Part shown: one piece after another, positions 34,867 to 44,170 of the stretch | How positions within the stretch are numbered: the first letter of the stretch is position 1 | How the letters are laid out: the number at the start of each line of letters is the position of its first letter | DNA from: JAWVFM01 sp038237625 | GTDB lineage: Bacteria > Actinomycetota > Thermoleophilia > Solirubrobacterales > 70-9 | Length of the DNA: 64,000 nt | Assembly (NCBI GenBank): GCA_038237625.1 | Contig: JBBRYM010000001.1 | Coordinates: 186,001 to 250,000, forward strand | Direction of reading: 5' to 3' | The notes under the pieces: model-generated | Seen by the model: the letters and a program-made list of their open reading frames with translations, nothing else | Databases searched by the model: none | Told to the model about the DNA's origin: nothing | Made by a program: the position numbers and the translations under genes

Positions 34867-36738
34867 GTGCCGCCTGAGCGCCTGCGGATCGCCCACGTCA
34901 CGCCCCACACCTGGGGGCCGTACAACGAGGTGAACGAATTCGTCGGCCACGCCGCCGCCGAGCTCGCCGGCCGGCACGAAGTGGTCGTCGCGGCGCCGTC
35001 CGACTCGCGTGCGGCGATCAGGGCGTCGCGGGCGGCGATCCGCGAGATCCGAGCCGGCGGGCGTTCTGGCGCCTTTACGGGATGGCGCGGAGAGCGCGCC
35101 GGCGACGCCCCTGTGCTGGCGGTCGGCCAAGGGATTCCGCTGCCGCGTGGGCCCCGGCCGCGCGCCGCGCCGGTGCCGCTGGACCTGAGCCGGACGGTTG
35201 AGGAGCTGCTCACCGCCGTGGCCTTCGACGTCGTGCACGTGCACGACCCCTACGCGCCGAGCGCATCGTCCATCGCCCTGCGGCATTCGCGCTCGCTCAA
35301 CGTGGGGAGCTTTCACGAGCCCACCGAGCGCGTCCTGTCGACCCAGGTCGCGCGGCCGCTGGTCGAGATCTTCTTCGGCCGGCTCGACGCCCGCACGGCC
35401 TCTAGCGCCGCAACGGGGCAGCTGCTCGAGCGCTATTTCCCCGGTGCCTACTCGCTGGTCGAGCCCGGCAGCGGCGGGCGGGCGGCAACCTGGCCGGGTT
35501 CACCGGAGACCGGGAACCGACGACCGGCGCGGATTGCCTTCTGCGCTGTAGAGGAACGCGGAGCGATGCGCCTGTTCCTGCGCGCGCTGCGCCGGCTGGG
35601 ACCCGAGAACGAGTGGGAGGCGACGATCTGGCTGCAAGCGGGCGACCCGCCGCCGTCGCGACTGGCGAAGTCGGTTCGTGATCGCATTCACATCACCGGC
35701 CCCCACGAGCTCGAGCCCGCCGAGCTGATCGCGGCCGCCGACGTCGTCGTGCTGGCATCGGGCGGGCCGCACACGGCGCCGTCGCTGATCCGGGAGGGGC
35801 TGGCCGCCGGCACCAGGGTGGTCGCGTCGCGAACGCCCGTCTACGCCGAAGCCTTGGGCGACGGCGAGCTCGGAGCCCTCTTTCCCGCAGGTGATGCGAT
35901 CACGCTGGCGGGGCAGCTCGAACGCGCCCTGGGCGGGCGGACCCGGCCGGCGCGCCGCCCGGGCGGGCGCACGTGGGCGGAGGTGGGCTCCGAGCTCGAC
36001 GTCATCTACCGGCGGATCGCCGCCCGCCGCCACGACCCGGCGGGCGACGCCGCGACCCGGCGGCGAATCGCGCGCCGGCGGACGATCGACATCGACCTCC
36101 ATATGCACACCGACCACTCCCCCGACTGCGCCACCCCGGTCGAGGTGCTGCTGGAGACCGCGAAGGACCGGGGACTGGGCGCGATTGCGATCACCGACCA
36201 CAACGAGGTCTCAGGGGCCCACGCCGCCAGGGAGGTCGCCGAACGCATCGGCGGGATCAAGGTGATCGTGGCCGAGGAGGTGAAGACCGCGGAGCAGGGC
36301 GAGGTGATCGGCCTGTTTATCGAGGAGAAGATCCCGAGGGGCCTGACCATGGCCGAGACGATCGCCGAGATCCGGCGCCAGCGCGGGCTCGTCTACGTCC
36401 CCCATCCGTTCGACCGCCTCCACTCGGTTCCCGACTACGAGCACCTGCTCGACATCGTGGAGGAGATCGACATCCTCGAGGTGTTCAACCCGAGGGTCGC
36501 GCTCACGGCCTTCAACGAGGAGGCGGAGCGGTTTGCCTCCAAGTACCGGATCGTCCCGGGCGCCGGCTCCGACAGCCATGTGGCTCAGGGCCTCGGGAGC
36601 GTCCGGATCCGCGTCCACGACTTCGAGGGGCCCCAGGAGTTCCTCGAGGCGATGCGCGACGCCGACATCGTCCGCAAGCACAAGAACCTCGTCTACGTGC
36701 AGGCGCTCAAGTTCATCCAGACGAGAGGCAAGCGCTGA
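34867..36738 (+). CDS. GT4-like (PimA-like) domain fused to a PHP metallophosphoesterase
   Basis: 623 residues. Residues about 1-385: GT-B domain resembling PimA (RIAHVTPHTWGPYNEVNEFV; DVVHVHDPYAPSASSIAL; GSFHEPTERVLS). The donor-binding Arg/Lys pair and the first Glu of the E-x7-E motif are not evident (GGPHTAPSLIREGLAAG), so catalytic ability is doubtful. Residues about 400-600: PHP domain with intact metal ligands (DIDLHMHTDHSPDC; AITDHNEVSG; PHPF; GAGSDSH). Starts at GTG 34867 and ends overlapping the next gene (TGATG). Next to ino1 and the PI synthase genes, so likely tied to inositol-lipid or inositol-glycan metabolism. Confidence 0.86.
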   Translation: MPPERLRIAHVTPHTWGPYNEVNEFVGHAAAELAGRHEVVVAAPSDSRAAIRASRAAIREIRAGGRSGAFTGWRGERAGDAPVLAVGQGIPLPRGPRPRAAPVPLDLSRTVEELLTAVAFDVVHVHDPYAPSASSIALRHSRSLNVGSFHEPTERVLSTQVARPLVEIFFGRLDARTASSAATGQLLERYFPGAYSLVEPGSGGRAATWPGSPETGNRRPARIAFCAVEERGAMRLFLRALRRLGPENEWEATIWLQAGDPPPSRLAKSVRDRIHITGPHELEPAELIAAADVVVLASGGPHTAPSLIREGLAAGTRVVASRTPVYAEALGDGELGALFPAGDAITLAGQLERALGGRTRPARRPGGRTWAEVGSELDVIYRRIAARRHDPAGDAATRRRIARRRTIDIDLHMHTDHSPDCATPVEVLLETAKDRGLGAIAITDHNEVSGAHAAREVAERIGGIKVIVAEEVKTAEQGEVIGLFIEEKIPRGLTMAETIAEIRRQRGLVYVPHPFDRLHSVPDYEHLLDIVEEIDILEVFNPRVALTAFNEEAERFASKYRIVPGAGSDSHVAQGLGSVRIRVHDFEGPQEFLEAMRDADIVRKHKNLVYVQALKFIQTRGKR

Positions 36739-37409
36739 TGCAGCCTGGAGGACCCGAGGAGACCCCGTCAAAGAAGGCAGTCCCCCCGCGGACGGGACTG
36801 CCCATGCCGATTACAGACGATGAGATCAAGGAGAAGTACCTCGAGCGCGCGATTCGCGAGCTCAACCACCTGACCCGCCGCCTCCAGGAGTGCTCCCATT
36901 GCCCCCGCGGCAACCTGATGCCGGTGCTCGGCTCCGGGCATCCGCAGGCCGACATCTTCCTGCTGAAGTTCGCCCCGGCGGCGTCGGAGGTGGAGGAGGG
37001 CGTTGCCTTCTACGGCCGCGCCGGCAATGCGCTGATGAAAGCCTTCAAGCGGCTCGGGATCGACCCCCTCGCCGTCTACGGGACCCTCTGCGTGAAGTGC
37101 CCGGTGGCCGACCCCTCACTTGCCCACGCCGAATGTGTCGACCGGGTGATCGAGGAGCTCGCGATCGTGCAGCCGCGCTGCGTCGTGGTGATGGGACCCG
37201 ACGCCCTCCAGACCTTGAACGACCTCGATGTGCCCCTGGGGCGGGAACTGGAGCCGAAGCTCGGCGAGATTCAGAAGCTGACGCCGTCGATCGACGCAAT
37301 CTTCGTTCCCGACATCGACCTCTCGCTCGATTCCGAGGGCTCCAAGCGGGAGTTCTGGCGCGCGCTGCGCGTGCTCGGCGATTGGTACGCCGACCTGCCG
37401 CCCTACTAG
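36738..37409 (+). CDS. Uracil-DNA glycosylase superfamily protein, divergent
   Basis: 223 residues. UDG family 4/5-like architecture: a CSHCPRG iron-sulfur-type start, then VYGTLCVKCPVADPSLAHAE and ECVDRVIEELAIVQPRCVVV, which match the Fe-S UDG layout. However, the catalytic motif A (usually GEAPG) reads LLKFAPAASEVEEG. It could have altered or lost uracil excision. Its ATG overlaps the stop of the GT4-PHP gene, so it is co-expressed. The convergent GH5 stop overlaps its own by 4 bp. Confidence 0.78.
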   Translation: MQPGGPEETPSKKAVPPRTGLPMPITDDEIKEKYLERAIRELNHLTRRLQECSHCPRGNLMPVLGSGHPQADIFLLKFAPAASEVEEGVAFYGRAGNALMKAFKRLGIDPLAVYGTLCVKCPVADPSLAHAECVDRVIEELAIVQPRCVVVMGPDALQTLNDLDVPLGRELEPKLGEIQKLTPSIDAIFVPDIDLSLDSEGSKREFWRALRVLGDWYADLPPY

Positions 37410-38851
37410 GGCGCGACGGTGAGCGTGACTTGGTGAGCGCCGCGCGCACGGCGCAGATGCAGGTGGCGCGCACCAGGCTTCGACGTCACCTTCGCGCCCT
37501 GGACTTGAACGCGGTACCCGTGCCGGTAATGCAGGTGCGGGACGTAGACGACGCTCTCGACCCGCCGCGGCAGACGCTTGCCTGAGGGCGAGCGAGTCGC
37601 GTAGCTCAACGTGAACTCGTTGCTGTCGCGGTCATAGGCGTAGGACTTCGGCGTGCCCGCGACGGCCTGCGGGTAGGGCCGCTCGAGCGCGGCCAGCTTC
37701 GTCCGGAACACGTTCGTGCCGCGCGGCGCCTTCTTCGGGTCGCGGACCAGCGCCTGGGTGTCGCCCGGCCCGCTGGTGGTGGGGTCGCTGCAGCCGCAGT
37801 AGTGCCACCACTGCCACGAGAGCATCGCCGCGTCGGAGCGATCGACCATCCTCTCGATCGTGGGGATATCGTCGGTGGCGCCAAACTCCGACATCAGGAA
37901 TGGGTCGCCGTTGGCCTTGGCCCGCGCCTTGGCGTTGTCCACGGTGAGCTGCTCCTCCGTCCCGCACGGCGGGTCGGCGGTGCCCGTGAGGCAGTAGTCG
38001 TGGAAGTTGAAGCCGACATTGCCGCCCTTGGGGCTGACCGTTGCGTAGGCGGTGCCGGAGTTGGCCGTGACCACCGGCTCGTACCAGACCATGTGACGGC
38101 GGTCGGCCTTGCGGATCGCCGTGGTCACCTTCTGCTCGAGCTCCGCGAGCGGGCCCTGCTCAAAGGCCGGACAGCCCGTCGGGCTCAAGCACGTGGCGAA
38201 GATGCTGCCGGGCCAGGGCTCGTTGATCGGGTCGTAGCCCATCACGTACGCGCTGCTCGAGAACGTCTTCGCAACGTGACGCCAAGCGGAGGCGTAGCGC
38301 TCCTGCAGACCAACGCCGCCGGGGCCCTTTGCGTCGCTCCAGAGGCTGTCCCAAGAGGCGTTCTCGCCAGGGCTCGTCAGGTAGGTGCCGGGGAATCCGG
38401 TGAGGGGCTCGGCCGGCTTTCCGTTGTCGAGCACCGCCCAGGCCGGGAAGCCCTCGCCGGTGAACTTCTCGTTGTAGAGGTCCTGGTGGAAGTCGAAGAG
38501 GGTGTAGATGCCGTGCTGTGCGAGGACCGCATGGGTTCGAATTATTTGATTCAGGTAGCCCTGATCAATTCGACCGGGCTTGGGCTCGAGCCCGGCAAAG
38601 ATCACGCCGAGCCGAACCGAGTTGAATCCGTGGTGTGCGAGGAACCTGGCGTCGGCGTTGTTGAAGCCGGCCGCTTCCGGGGTGTAGGGCGGCAGCTTGT
38701 AGACCATGTTCACGCCGTGCGTGATGACCGTCCGCCCCGCGGAGTCGACCGTCCAGCGGCCCTGCTGCTTGAGCGAGTGGGGGGCGGCCTGGGCCGTCGA
38801 GCACGCGAGCGCAAGCACGGCGACGAGGGCACAGAAAGAGAACCGGCGCAC
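37406..38851 (-). CDS. Secreted GH5 glycoside hydrolase (endoglycoceramidase-like)
   Basis: 481 residues from GTG 38851. Signal peptide RRFSFCALVAVLALACSTAQA. GH5 fold: TVITHGVNMVYKLPPY, FNSVRLGVIFAGLEP, FDFHQDLYNEKF, acid/base MGYDPINEPWPG and nucleophile FLMSEFGATDD. The QDLYNE and INEPWPG stretches are typical of endoglycoceramidase-type GH5 enzymes. A C-terminal beta domain follows. Exported; substrate may be glycolipid or beta-glycan. Frames upstream of 38851 are shadows of the LLM gene. Confidence 0.87.
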   Translation of the reverse strand: MRRFSFCALVAVLALACSTAQAAPHSLKQQGRWTVDSAGRTVITHGVNMVYKLPPYTPEAAGFNNADARFLAHHGFNSVRLGVIFAGLEPKPGRIDQGYLNQIIRTHAVLAQHGIYTLFDFHQDLYNEKFTGEGFPAWAVLDNGKPAEPLTGFPGTYLTSPGENASWDSLWSDAKGPGGVGLQERYASAWRHVAKTFSSSAYVMGYDPINEPWPGSIFATCLSPTGCPAFEQGPLAELEQKVTTAIRKADRRHMVWYEPVVTANSGTAYATVSPKGGNVGFNFHDYCLTGTADPPCGTEEQLTVDNAKARAKANGDPFLMSEFGATDDIPTIERMVDRSDAAMLSWQWWHYCGCSDPTTSGPGDTQALVRDPKKAPRGTNVFRTKLAALERPYPQAVAGTPKSYAYDRDSNEFTLSYATRSPSGKRLPRRVESVVYVPHLHYRHGYRVQVQGAKVTSKPGARHLHLRRARGAHQVTLTVAP

Positions 38852-38919
38852 GCGCGAACCGTACTGCTCGCGCGCGCACCGGAGTGCTGCCGGAGCCGCC
38901 GTCCAGGCGGGAATCACGG

Positions 38920-39702
38920 TCAGTTCGCGGGTGCTGCCGCCTCGGCCACCGCGGTCATGTCCTCGAGCGTGGCGCTGGCGAGGCCTCGCACCACGGTCAG
39001 GTCGAGAGCTTCGTAGTCCTCGAGTGCCTTCTGCGCGCGCCCGGAGTCGGCGGCGGCGATCCCCACCGTTCCCTCCGGCTCCTCGAGCCGCGCGAAGTGG
39101 TTGCGGTAGCCGTCGTGGAGGTTGCGGTAGAAGGACTCCTCCTTGGCCAGGCGATCGCGGGCGTCCGGCCCGACTGCCGTGCGGACGTAGCCGAACACCG
39201 GAGGAGCCTCGCGACCGGCCTGACGCGCTCCCTCCTCGACGTGCTCGCGGGCGCTCGTCGCGAAAGCCGGCGTCATCCAGTTGAAGAACACGCCGTCGAG
39301 CTCCGCGCCCGCAAACTCGCACATCTTCGGGCCCATCGCCGCCAGCACGAGCCGGATTCCGCCAAGGGCCTCGCGAAGCACAGGCAGGGCCTCGCGCATC
39401 GCGGTCAGCGGCTTGCGCGAGAACCCCGCGCCCACGCCCAGCCACAGGCGCTCGGGGTCAAGGCCGAGCCTGTCGACATGGGACGCAATGTCGGCGGGCT
39501 CGTGGCGGTCGAGCGCCATCACGGCCACCCCCAGCTCGACATCGGGAGCGGCCTCGGCAAACACCTTCAGGGTTTCGAGGCCCAGAGCGCCCGGGTGGTC
39601 GTTGGACCACATCGAGCCGTATCCGAGCTCGGCGCATCCCGCGGCGAGCGGCCCCGCGACATCGGGATCGAGCCCCGCGGCAACCCCGAACCCGCGGCTC
39701 AC
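38920..39702 (-). CDS. LLM-class (F420/FMN) oxidoreductase
   Basis: 260 residues, TIM-barrel luciferase-like monooxygenase family: ELGYGSMWSNDHPGALGLET, GLDPERLWLGVGAGFSR, GGIRLVLAAMGPKMCEFAG. The short form suggests F420-dependent. GTG at 39702 overlaps the upstream RNA methyltransferase stop by 4 bp, so transcribed with it. Substrate unknown. Confidence 0.85.
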   Translation of the reverse strand: MSRGFGVAAGLDPDVAGPLAAGCAELGYGSMWSNDHPGALGLETLKVFAEAAPDVELGVAVMALDRHEPADIASHVDRLGLDPERLWLGVGAGFSRKPLTAMREALPVLREALGGIRLVLAAMGPKMCEFAGAELDGVFFNWMTPAFATSAREHVEEGARQAGREAPPVFGYVRTAVGPDARDRLAKEESFYRNLHDGYRNHFARLEEPEGTVGIAAADSGRAQKALEDYEALDLTVVRGLASATLEDMTAVAEAAAPAN

Positions 39703-41042
39703 GACTTCTCCAGCAGGGCGACGCACTCCACGTGGGGGGTCTGGGGAAACATGTCGACGGCCCGCACGCGGGTCAGCCTATAACCGGCCTCCGCCAGCTG
39801 GGACGCGTTGGGGGCGAGGGTCGTTGGATTGCAGGAGACGTAGACGATTCGCGGGGCTTCGCATTCGATCACCCGCCTGACCACCTTCTTCGACAGGCCG
39901 GCGCGGGGCGGGTCGACCACGATCACATCGGGCCTGCCCGCCTCGTCCAGAAGCGGTCGCGCCGACGTGCGAACGTCGCCGGAGAAGAAGCGGGCGTTCT
40001 CGATGCCGCTGAGCCTCGCGTTGTGCTCGGCGTCGGCAATGGCCGCGCTCACCATCTCGACCCCCCAGACCTCTCCGGCAGAGCCGGCCAAGGACAGGCC
40101 GATCGTCCCGATGCCGCAATAGAGGTCGAAGACGCGCTCACGGCCTGTGAGGCCCGCGTACTCACGGGCGATGCCATAGAGCGCCGAGGCCATCTTCGTG
40201 TTGGTCTGCAGGAAGGCGGTGTGGGACACGCGCAGCTCGAGATCGCCGATCCGCTCGGCGAGGTGCTCGGAGCCGAGCACGCCCGTCGGCCCGTCGGTGC
40301 TGCTCGACGGCGGTTCGACCACGGTGTGGAGGTCAACCGGTGGCCGCGGCAGCGAGTCGGGAGCTGTGACGAGGCGCGTCTGGAGCTGACCGGTCGCGAT
40401 TCCCTCGCGCACAACGAGGTTTCTCAGGACCCCTTTTCGAGCGCGGCCATCGTAGGCGGCGAGGCCTTCCTCCCGAGCCCAGTCGCGGACCGAGTTGCGG
40501 GCGCTGTTGTTCGCGGCCGACGCCAGATGGCAGTCGTCGACATCCACCACATCGGCCCAGCTGCCGCGCCGGTGAAAGCCGAGCGCGAGGTCGGCGCCGG
40601 CCCCGCCGAATGAGTACTCGAGCTTGTTGCGATAGCGCCACGGCTCGAGCGCGGGAACGATCGGCTCGGCCTCGAAGCCCTCGACGCCGCCGATCCTCGA
40701 AAGCGCCTCGCTCACCTGGCGCTCCTTCTCGGCGGCCTGGAGTGCGTACGGCATGACCTGCCAGGCCGCTCCGGGACACGGCTCGCCGCCGTGCACGCAA
40801 GTTGCATCGAGGCGGTCCGGCGCGCCGCGAACGACCTCGACCACCGTCGCCTCGGCGAACGCGCGCTTCGAGCGTCCAATCCGGGCGCGTACGCGATCGC
40901 CCGGAATGGCGCCGGCCACGAACACCACATAGCCCTCGAGCCGCCCAACGCCTCGCCCGCCCTGGGCAAGGGAGTCGATCTCGATCTCGATCTCGTCGCC
41001 ACGAGCGGGGCGGCTGCGCGCAGGGGTTTGGGTTGCTTCCAC
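39699..41042 (-). CDS. TRAM-domain SAM-dependent RNA (uracil-5-)methyltransferase
   Basis: 447 residues, RumA/TrmA family. An N-terminal TRAM domain (EIEIDSLAQGGRGVGRLEGY) is followed by a PCPGAAWQ-type Fe-S remnant and the catalytic domain: FLQTNTKMASAL, VFDLYCGIGTIGLSLAG, VVDPPRAGLSKKVV and the catalytic Cys in VYVSCNPTTLAPN. Modifies a uridine in rRNA or tRNA. GTG start at 41042, only 19 nt from the divergent peptidase ATG, so its promoter must overlap that region. Confidence 0.9.
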   Translation of the reverse strand: MEATQTPARSRPARGDEIEIEIDSLAQGGRGVGRLEGYVVFVAGAIPGDRVRARIGRSKRAFAEATVVEVVRGAPDRLDATCVHGGEPCPGAAWQVMPYALQAAEKERQVSEALSRIGGVEGFEAEPIVPALEPWRYRNKLEYSFGGAGADLALGFHRRGSWADVVDVDDCHLASAANNSARNSVRDWAREEGLAAYDGRARKGVLRNLVVREGIATGQLQTRLVTAPDSLPRPPVDLHTVVEPPSSSTDGPTGVLGSEHLAERIGDLELRVSHTAFLQTNTKMASALYGIAREYAGLTGRERVFDLYCGIGTIGLSLAGSAGEVWGVEMVSAAIADAEHNARLSGIENARFFSGDVRTSARPLLDEAGRPDVIVVDPPRAGLSKKVVRRVIECEAPRIVYVSCNPTTLAPNASQLAEAGYRLTRVRAVDMFPQTPHVECVALLEKS

Positions 41043-41047
41043 GCCTC

Positions 41048-41053
41048 TATCGT
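41048..41053 (+). promoter_or_regulatory. -10 box of the HEAGH peptidase gene
   Basis: TATCGT 8 nt before ATG 41062. Confidence 0.4.
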
Positions 41054-41061
41054 GGCAGGGG

Positions 41062-42528
41062 ATGCTGCTGTCTGCCGACGACTACCGGGCCGAGGCCGAG
41101 CTCTTCATCGAGGCGATCTCACGCGAGCACTACCTCCATCTCGCCGGCCACAAGCCGACGCTGGAGCTGGACGCGATCTATAGCCGCCACCCGGGGCTGT
41201 TCACGCGCGAAGCGGTGGAGTCCCTGCGCGCCGATCCCTCCGATCGCCACCTGCTGATGTTCGCCTTCGACGGCCTCCTCGGAAACCAGTCGAGCGAGCT
41301 CGAAGAGGAGCTCGCTCGACTCGAGGCGACCCTGGAGGTCGAGGCCGACGGCGAGAGGATCGGCTTCCGACAGGTCGCTGTGGCGATGGCGAACGAGGCG
41401 GACACCGGCCGCCGGGCGGCGCTGGAAAGCGCTCGGGATGCGCTGGCCGCCGACAAGCTCGATCCACTCCATCGCGAGGTTCTCGAGCGCTCCCACCAGC
41501 TCTGCCGTGACCTGGGCTGGAAGGGTTACGCGTCGGCGTACGCCGACCTGAGGGCGCTGGACTTCGACGGCCTCGCACGGCAGACGCGCAACTTCCTTGC
41601 GAGGACCGACTCGGGCTACGCCGACGTCGTCGACCCCGAGCTCGATCGTGTTGGCGTGCCCGCGCTCGGGAAGCTTCGCCGCTCCGACCTGCCGCGCTTG
41701 TTTCGGGCCGACCATCTCGACGGGCCGTTCGCGGCCGCGCGGATGGTGCCGGCCCTGCGCGAGACGCTCGCCGGCATCGGAATCGACCTCGATGCCCAGG
41801 CGAACGTCACGCTCGACGCCGACCCGCGGCCGACCAAGTCGCCACGCGCCTTCTGCTCGACGCCCCGGGTTCCCGAAGAGATCTACCTGGTGGTCGCGCC
41901 GGTCGGCGGACGCAGCGACTTCGACGCTCTCTTTCACGAAGCCGGGCACACCGAGCACTACGCCCACGTCGATCCGTCGCTCGCGTTCGAGCATCGCCAT
42001 CTCGGCGACAATGCCGTCACCGAGTCGTTCGCATTCCTGGTGGAGCAGCTCGTCTCGGAGCCGGCCTGGCTCGAGGACGTGCTCGGCGTGGAAGACGCGA
42101 CGGACTCGGTGGCCCACGCGCGCGCCGCGAAGCTCGTGATGCTGCGCCGCTACGCGGCCAAGCTCGACTACGAGCTGGAGCTCCACGCTCCCTCGCCGGA
42201 TTGGGCGGCCATGCCCGCACGCTACGCGGATCTCCTCGGCGGCGCGACTCGCATCAACTGGCCGCGGGCGAGCTGGCTGAGCGACGTCGACGGCGGTTTC
42301 TATGTCGCCTGCTACCTGCGCGCCTGGGCTCTCGAGACCCACTGGCGGACCGCGCTGCACGAGCGCTTCGGCGAGCGCTGGTACACGGTCCCAGACGCGG
42401 GGGACTGGCTGCGCCGGCTCTGGCGGGAGGGCCAGCGGCTGGACGCCGAAGATCTCCTCGAAGCGACCCTCGGCGAGGAGCTCAGCTTCGACCGGCTCGC
42501 GAGCGAGCTAACCGAAACCGTGGCGTAG
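41062..42528 (+). CDS. HExxH zinc peptidase, M3-like
   Basis: 488 residues. The zinc motif HEAGH (DALFHEAGHTEHYAHVD) and a downstream Glu in NAVTESFAFLVEQLV fit gluzincin peptidases such as oligoendopeptidase F/M3. The protein is helical and short for M3. Highly charged, no signal peptide, so cytosolic. The exact family cannot be named. Divergent from the RNA methyltransferase. Confidence 0.75.
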   Translation: MLLSADDYRAEAELFIEAISREHYLHLAGHKPTLELDAIYSRHPGLFTREAVESLRADPSDRHLLMFAFDGLLGNQSSELEEELARLEATLEVEADGERIGFRQVAVAMANEADTGRRAALESARDALAADKLDPLHREVLERSHQLCRDLGWKGYASAYADLRALDFDGLARQTRNFLARTDSGYADVVDPELDRVGVPALGKLRRSDLPRLFRADHLDGPFAAARMVPALRETLAGIGIDLDAQANVTLDADPRPTKSPRAFCSTPRVPEEIYLVVAPVGGRSDFDALFHEAGHTEHYAHVDPSLAFEHRHLGDNAVTESFAFLVEQLVSEPAWLEDVLGVEDATDSVAHARAAKLVMLRRYAAKLDYELELHAPSPDWAAMPARYADLLGGATRINWPRASWLSDVDGGFYVACYLRAWALETHWRTALHERFGERWYTVPDAGDWLRRLWREGQRLDAEDLLEATLGEELSFDRLASELTETVA

Positions 42529-42543
42529 TCCGAGAATTACTAC

Positions 42544-43185
42544 CTACTTGAGGAGCTTCTCGACTTCGTCGAGGATGCTCTTGCGGACCTTGCCGCGCTT
42601 CTCCTGGGTGCGAACCTTGCGCAGGTCGGCCTTGGTCAGGTCGCGAAGCCGGCGCTTGACCTGCGGGGCCGTGAGGTTGTCGTAGCCGGCGATCGGCGTT
42701 GATCCCGCAACGCCGGCTCGGCGGCGAAGGGTGTCGGCACGCGCCAAGGGGCCATCTGAGGCATCGCGGGCTGCGCGGCCGACACGGCCGGCTGCGCGTT
42801 CCACGCGCTTGCGGGTAGGCGCCACGCGGGTCTCGACATCCTTCATGCGCGCGTCGACCTCCTTGCGGGCGTCGCGCAGGAGGTTCTCGAGATCCTTCAA
42901 GAGGTCCTCACGCGCCTTGCGGCTGCGCTCGATCAGGTTGGAGACAAGCTCGTTGGCGTCGCCGCGAGTCATGCGGCCACGCTTGACGGCATCATCGACG
43001 ACCTCCTGGATGCGATCGCGCGAGATGGTGACGCTGCGATCGAGAGCGTCGCGGAACGCCTGAACGCTCTTGTCGGCTCCTACCGAGGAACGTGAGGTCG
43101 GCTTTCTGCGGGTGCTCGAGGTCTTGCGCGCCGTGCTCTTACGCGCTCCGGACTTCGCCTTGGACGTCGGCTTCTTCGCGGCCAT
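42544..43185 (-). CDS. Basic coiled-coil protein with histone-H1-like N-terminus
   Basis: 213 residues. The first 35 residues are Lys/Ser/Thr/Arg/Ala repeats (AAKKPTSKAKSGARKSTARK), like an H1/AlgP-type DNA-binding tail. A long amphipathic helix region (VQAFRDALDRSVTISRDRIQ ... ERSRKAREDLLKDLENLLRD) is phasin-like. The tail NLTAPQVKRRLRDLTKADLR is conserved in actinobacterial basic proteins. Possible roles: granule-associated phasin/DNA anchor or nucleoid protein. ATG with GGAAGGA 9 nt upstream. Confidence 0.75.
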   Translation of the reverse strand: MAAKKPTSKAKSGARKSTARKTSSTRRKPTSRSSVGADKSVQAFRDALDRSVTISRDRIQEVVDDAVKRGRMTRGDANELVSNLIERSRKAREDLLKDLENLLRDARKEVDARMKDVETRVAPTRKRVERAAGRVGRAARDASDGPLARADTLRRRAGVAGSTPIAGYDNLTAPQVKRRLRDLTKADLRKVRTQEKRGKVRKSILDEVEKLLK

Positions 43186-43274
43186 CGAGTTGTTCCTTCC
43201 GGTCGGTCGATCGATCCTGTGCGGAGCCTATCCGCAGCGGCGCCCCACGAGTACCCGTATTCGCGAATCGCACG

Positions 43275-44078
43275 TCACTGTGCAGGCAGAGCGAAGGCGG
43301 CTTCCACGGGCGCATGATCGGATAGGCGGATCGCCCGCCGGCCCGACGGGATCTCGCGCTCCTGCGGCTCCCAGGCGCGTGGGGGTTGGACGACCTCAGC
43401 GTCGCGGACGAGGATGTGGTCGATCGCCTGCGCGGTGGTGGGTTCCCGAAAGCCCTCGGCTGCCAGCTCGTCGAAGAGGTCCGAGCGCGCGGGGCGCAGG
43501 TTGAGGTCGCCGCCGATGATCAGCGGCGCCCCGGCGGCGAACGCCGTCGCTGCGACGGCGGCCGTGCGAACGTCTTCCTCCGCGCGAAGGGGAGCCTGGC
43601 TCGCATGTAGGTTGGCGACGCGGAGGCCCGATGCAAGCCTGGTGAGCACCACGACCCGGCGCTCGGGCAGGCGGCGAAGGACGAACGAACGCCGCTCGAG
43701 GATCGGCGTTCCGCGCACCAGCGTGAGATTGCAGCCTCCCTCCCAGGAGGCGATCAGGTCGGGGTTTCGCCCGGCGAGCCACTGGGTCGCCGGCAGCAGC
43801 CAGTTGCGCGAGGTGAGCACGCGGTGCGCTTCGGCCTGCGTCGCCTCGGCCAGCGGTCTGGCGAAGCGCGGCGGGCACTCCTGAAGCAGCGCGATATCCC
43901 ACTCCACAGCGGCGAGAACCCGGGTGAATTCGCCGAGGAGGTCGCGATTGACCTGCTCATGCGTCGCGTTTCGCTTCGGCCGTCCGGTGAGGCGGGAGCG
44001 CCAGTTCGACAGCCCCGGATCGGGCGGCGCGTCCCGTCCGTGGAACAGGTTCCAGGTGATCACGCGGATCTGAGGCAT
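43275..44078 (-). CDS. Endonuclease/exonuclease/phosphatase-family protein
   Basis: 267 residues. Metal and catalytic motifs of the EEP fold: RVITWNLFHGRD, LLQECPPRFARPL, IIGGDLNLRPARSDLFD, IDHILVRDAEV and LSDHAPVEAAF. Substrate (DNA, lipid or nucleotide) unknown; no signal peptide. ATG at 44078. Confidence 0.86.
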   Translation of the reverse strand: MPQIRVITWNLFHGRDAPPDPGLSNWRSRLTGRPKRNATHEQVNRDLLGEFTRVLAAVEWDIALLQECPPRFARPLAEATQAEAHRVLTSRNWLLPATQWLAGRNPDLIASWEGGCNLTLVRGTPILERRSFVLRRLPERRVVVLTRLASGLRVANLHASQAPLRAEEDVRTAAVAATAFAAGAPLIIGGDLNLRPARSDLFDELAAEGFREPTTAQAIDHILVRDAEVVQPPRAWEPQEREIPSGRRAIRLSDHAPVEAAFALPAQ

Positions 44079-44170
44079 CGCTCGGGTTCAAACACCAATT
44101 GCGGCCGCCTTCGACGGCCTTACCTGCGGCTTTCGGGGCTAAAGCCCCTCACTATCATCACCTGCTTCCC

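Noticed and set aside
39703..39726. LLM gene start at 39726
   Set aside because: GTG 39702 gives the usual 4-bp overlap; the upstream codons are inside the next gene.
44113..44155. GGGGCT-AA-AGCCCC hairpin before argF as an attenuator
   Set aside because: A 2-nt loop is too tight and no T-run follows.
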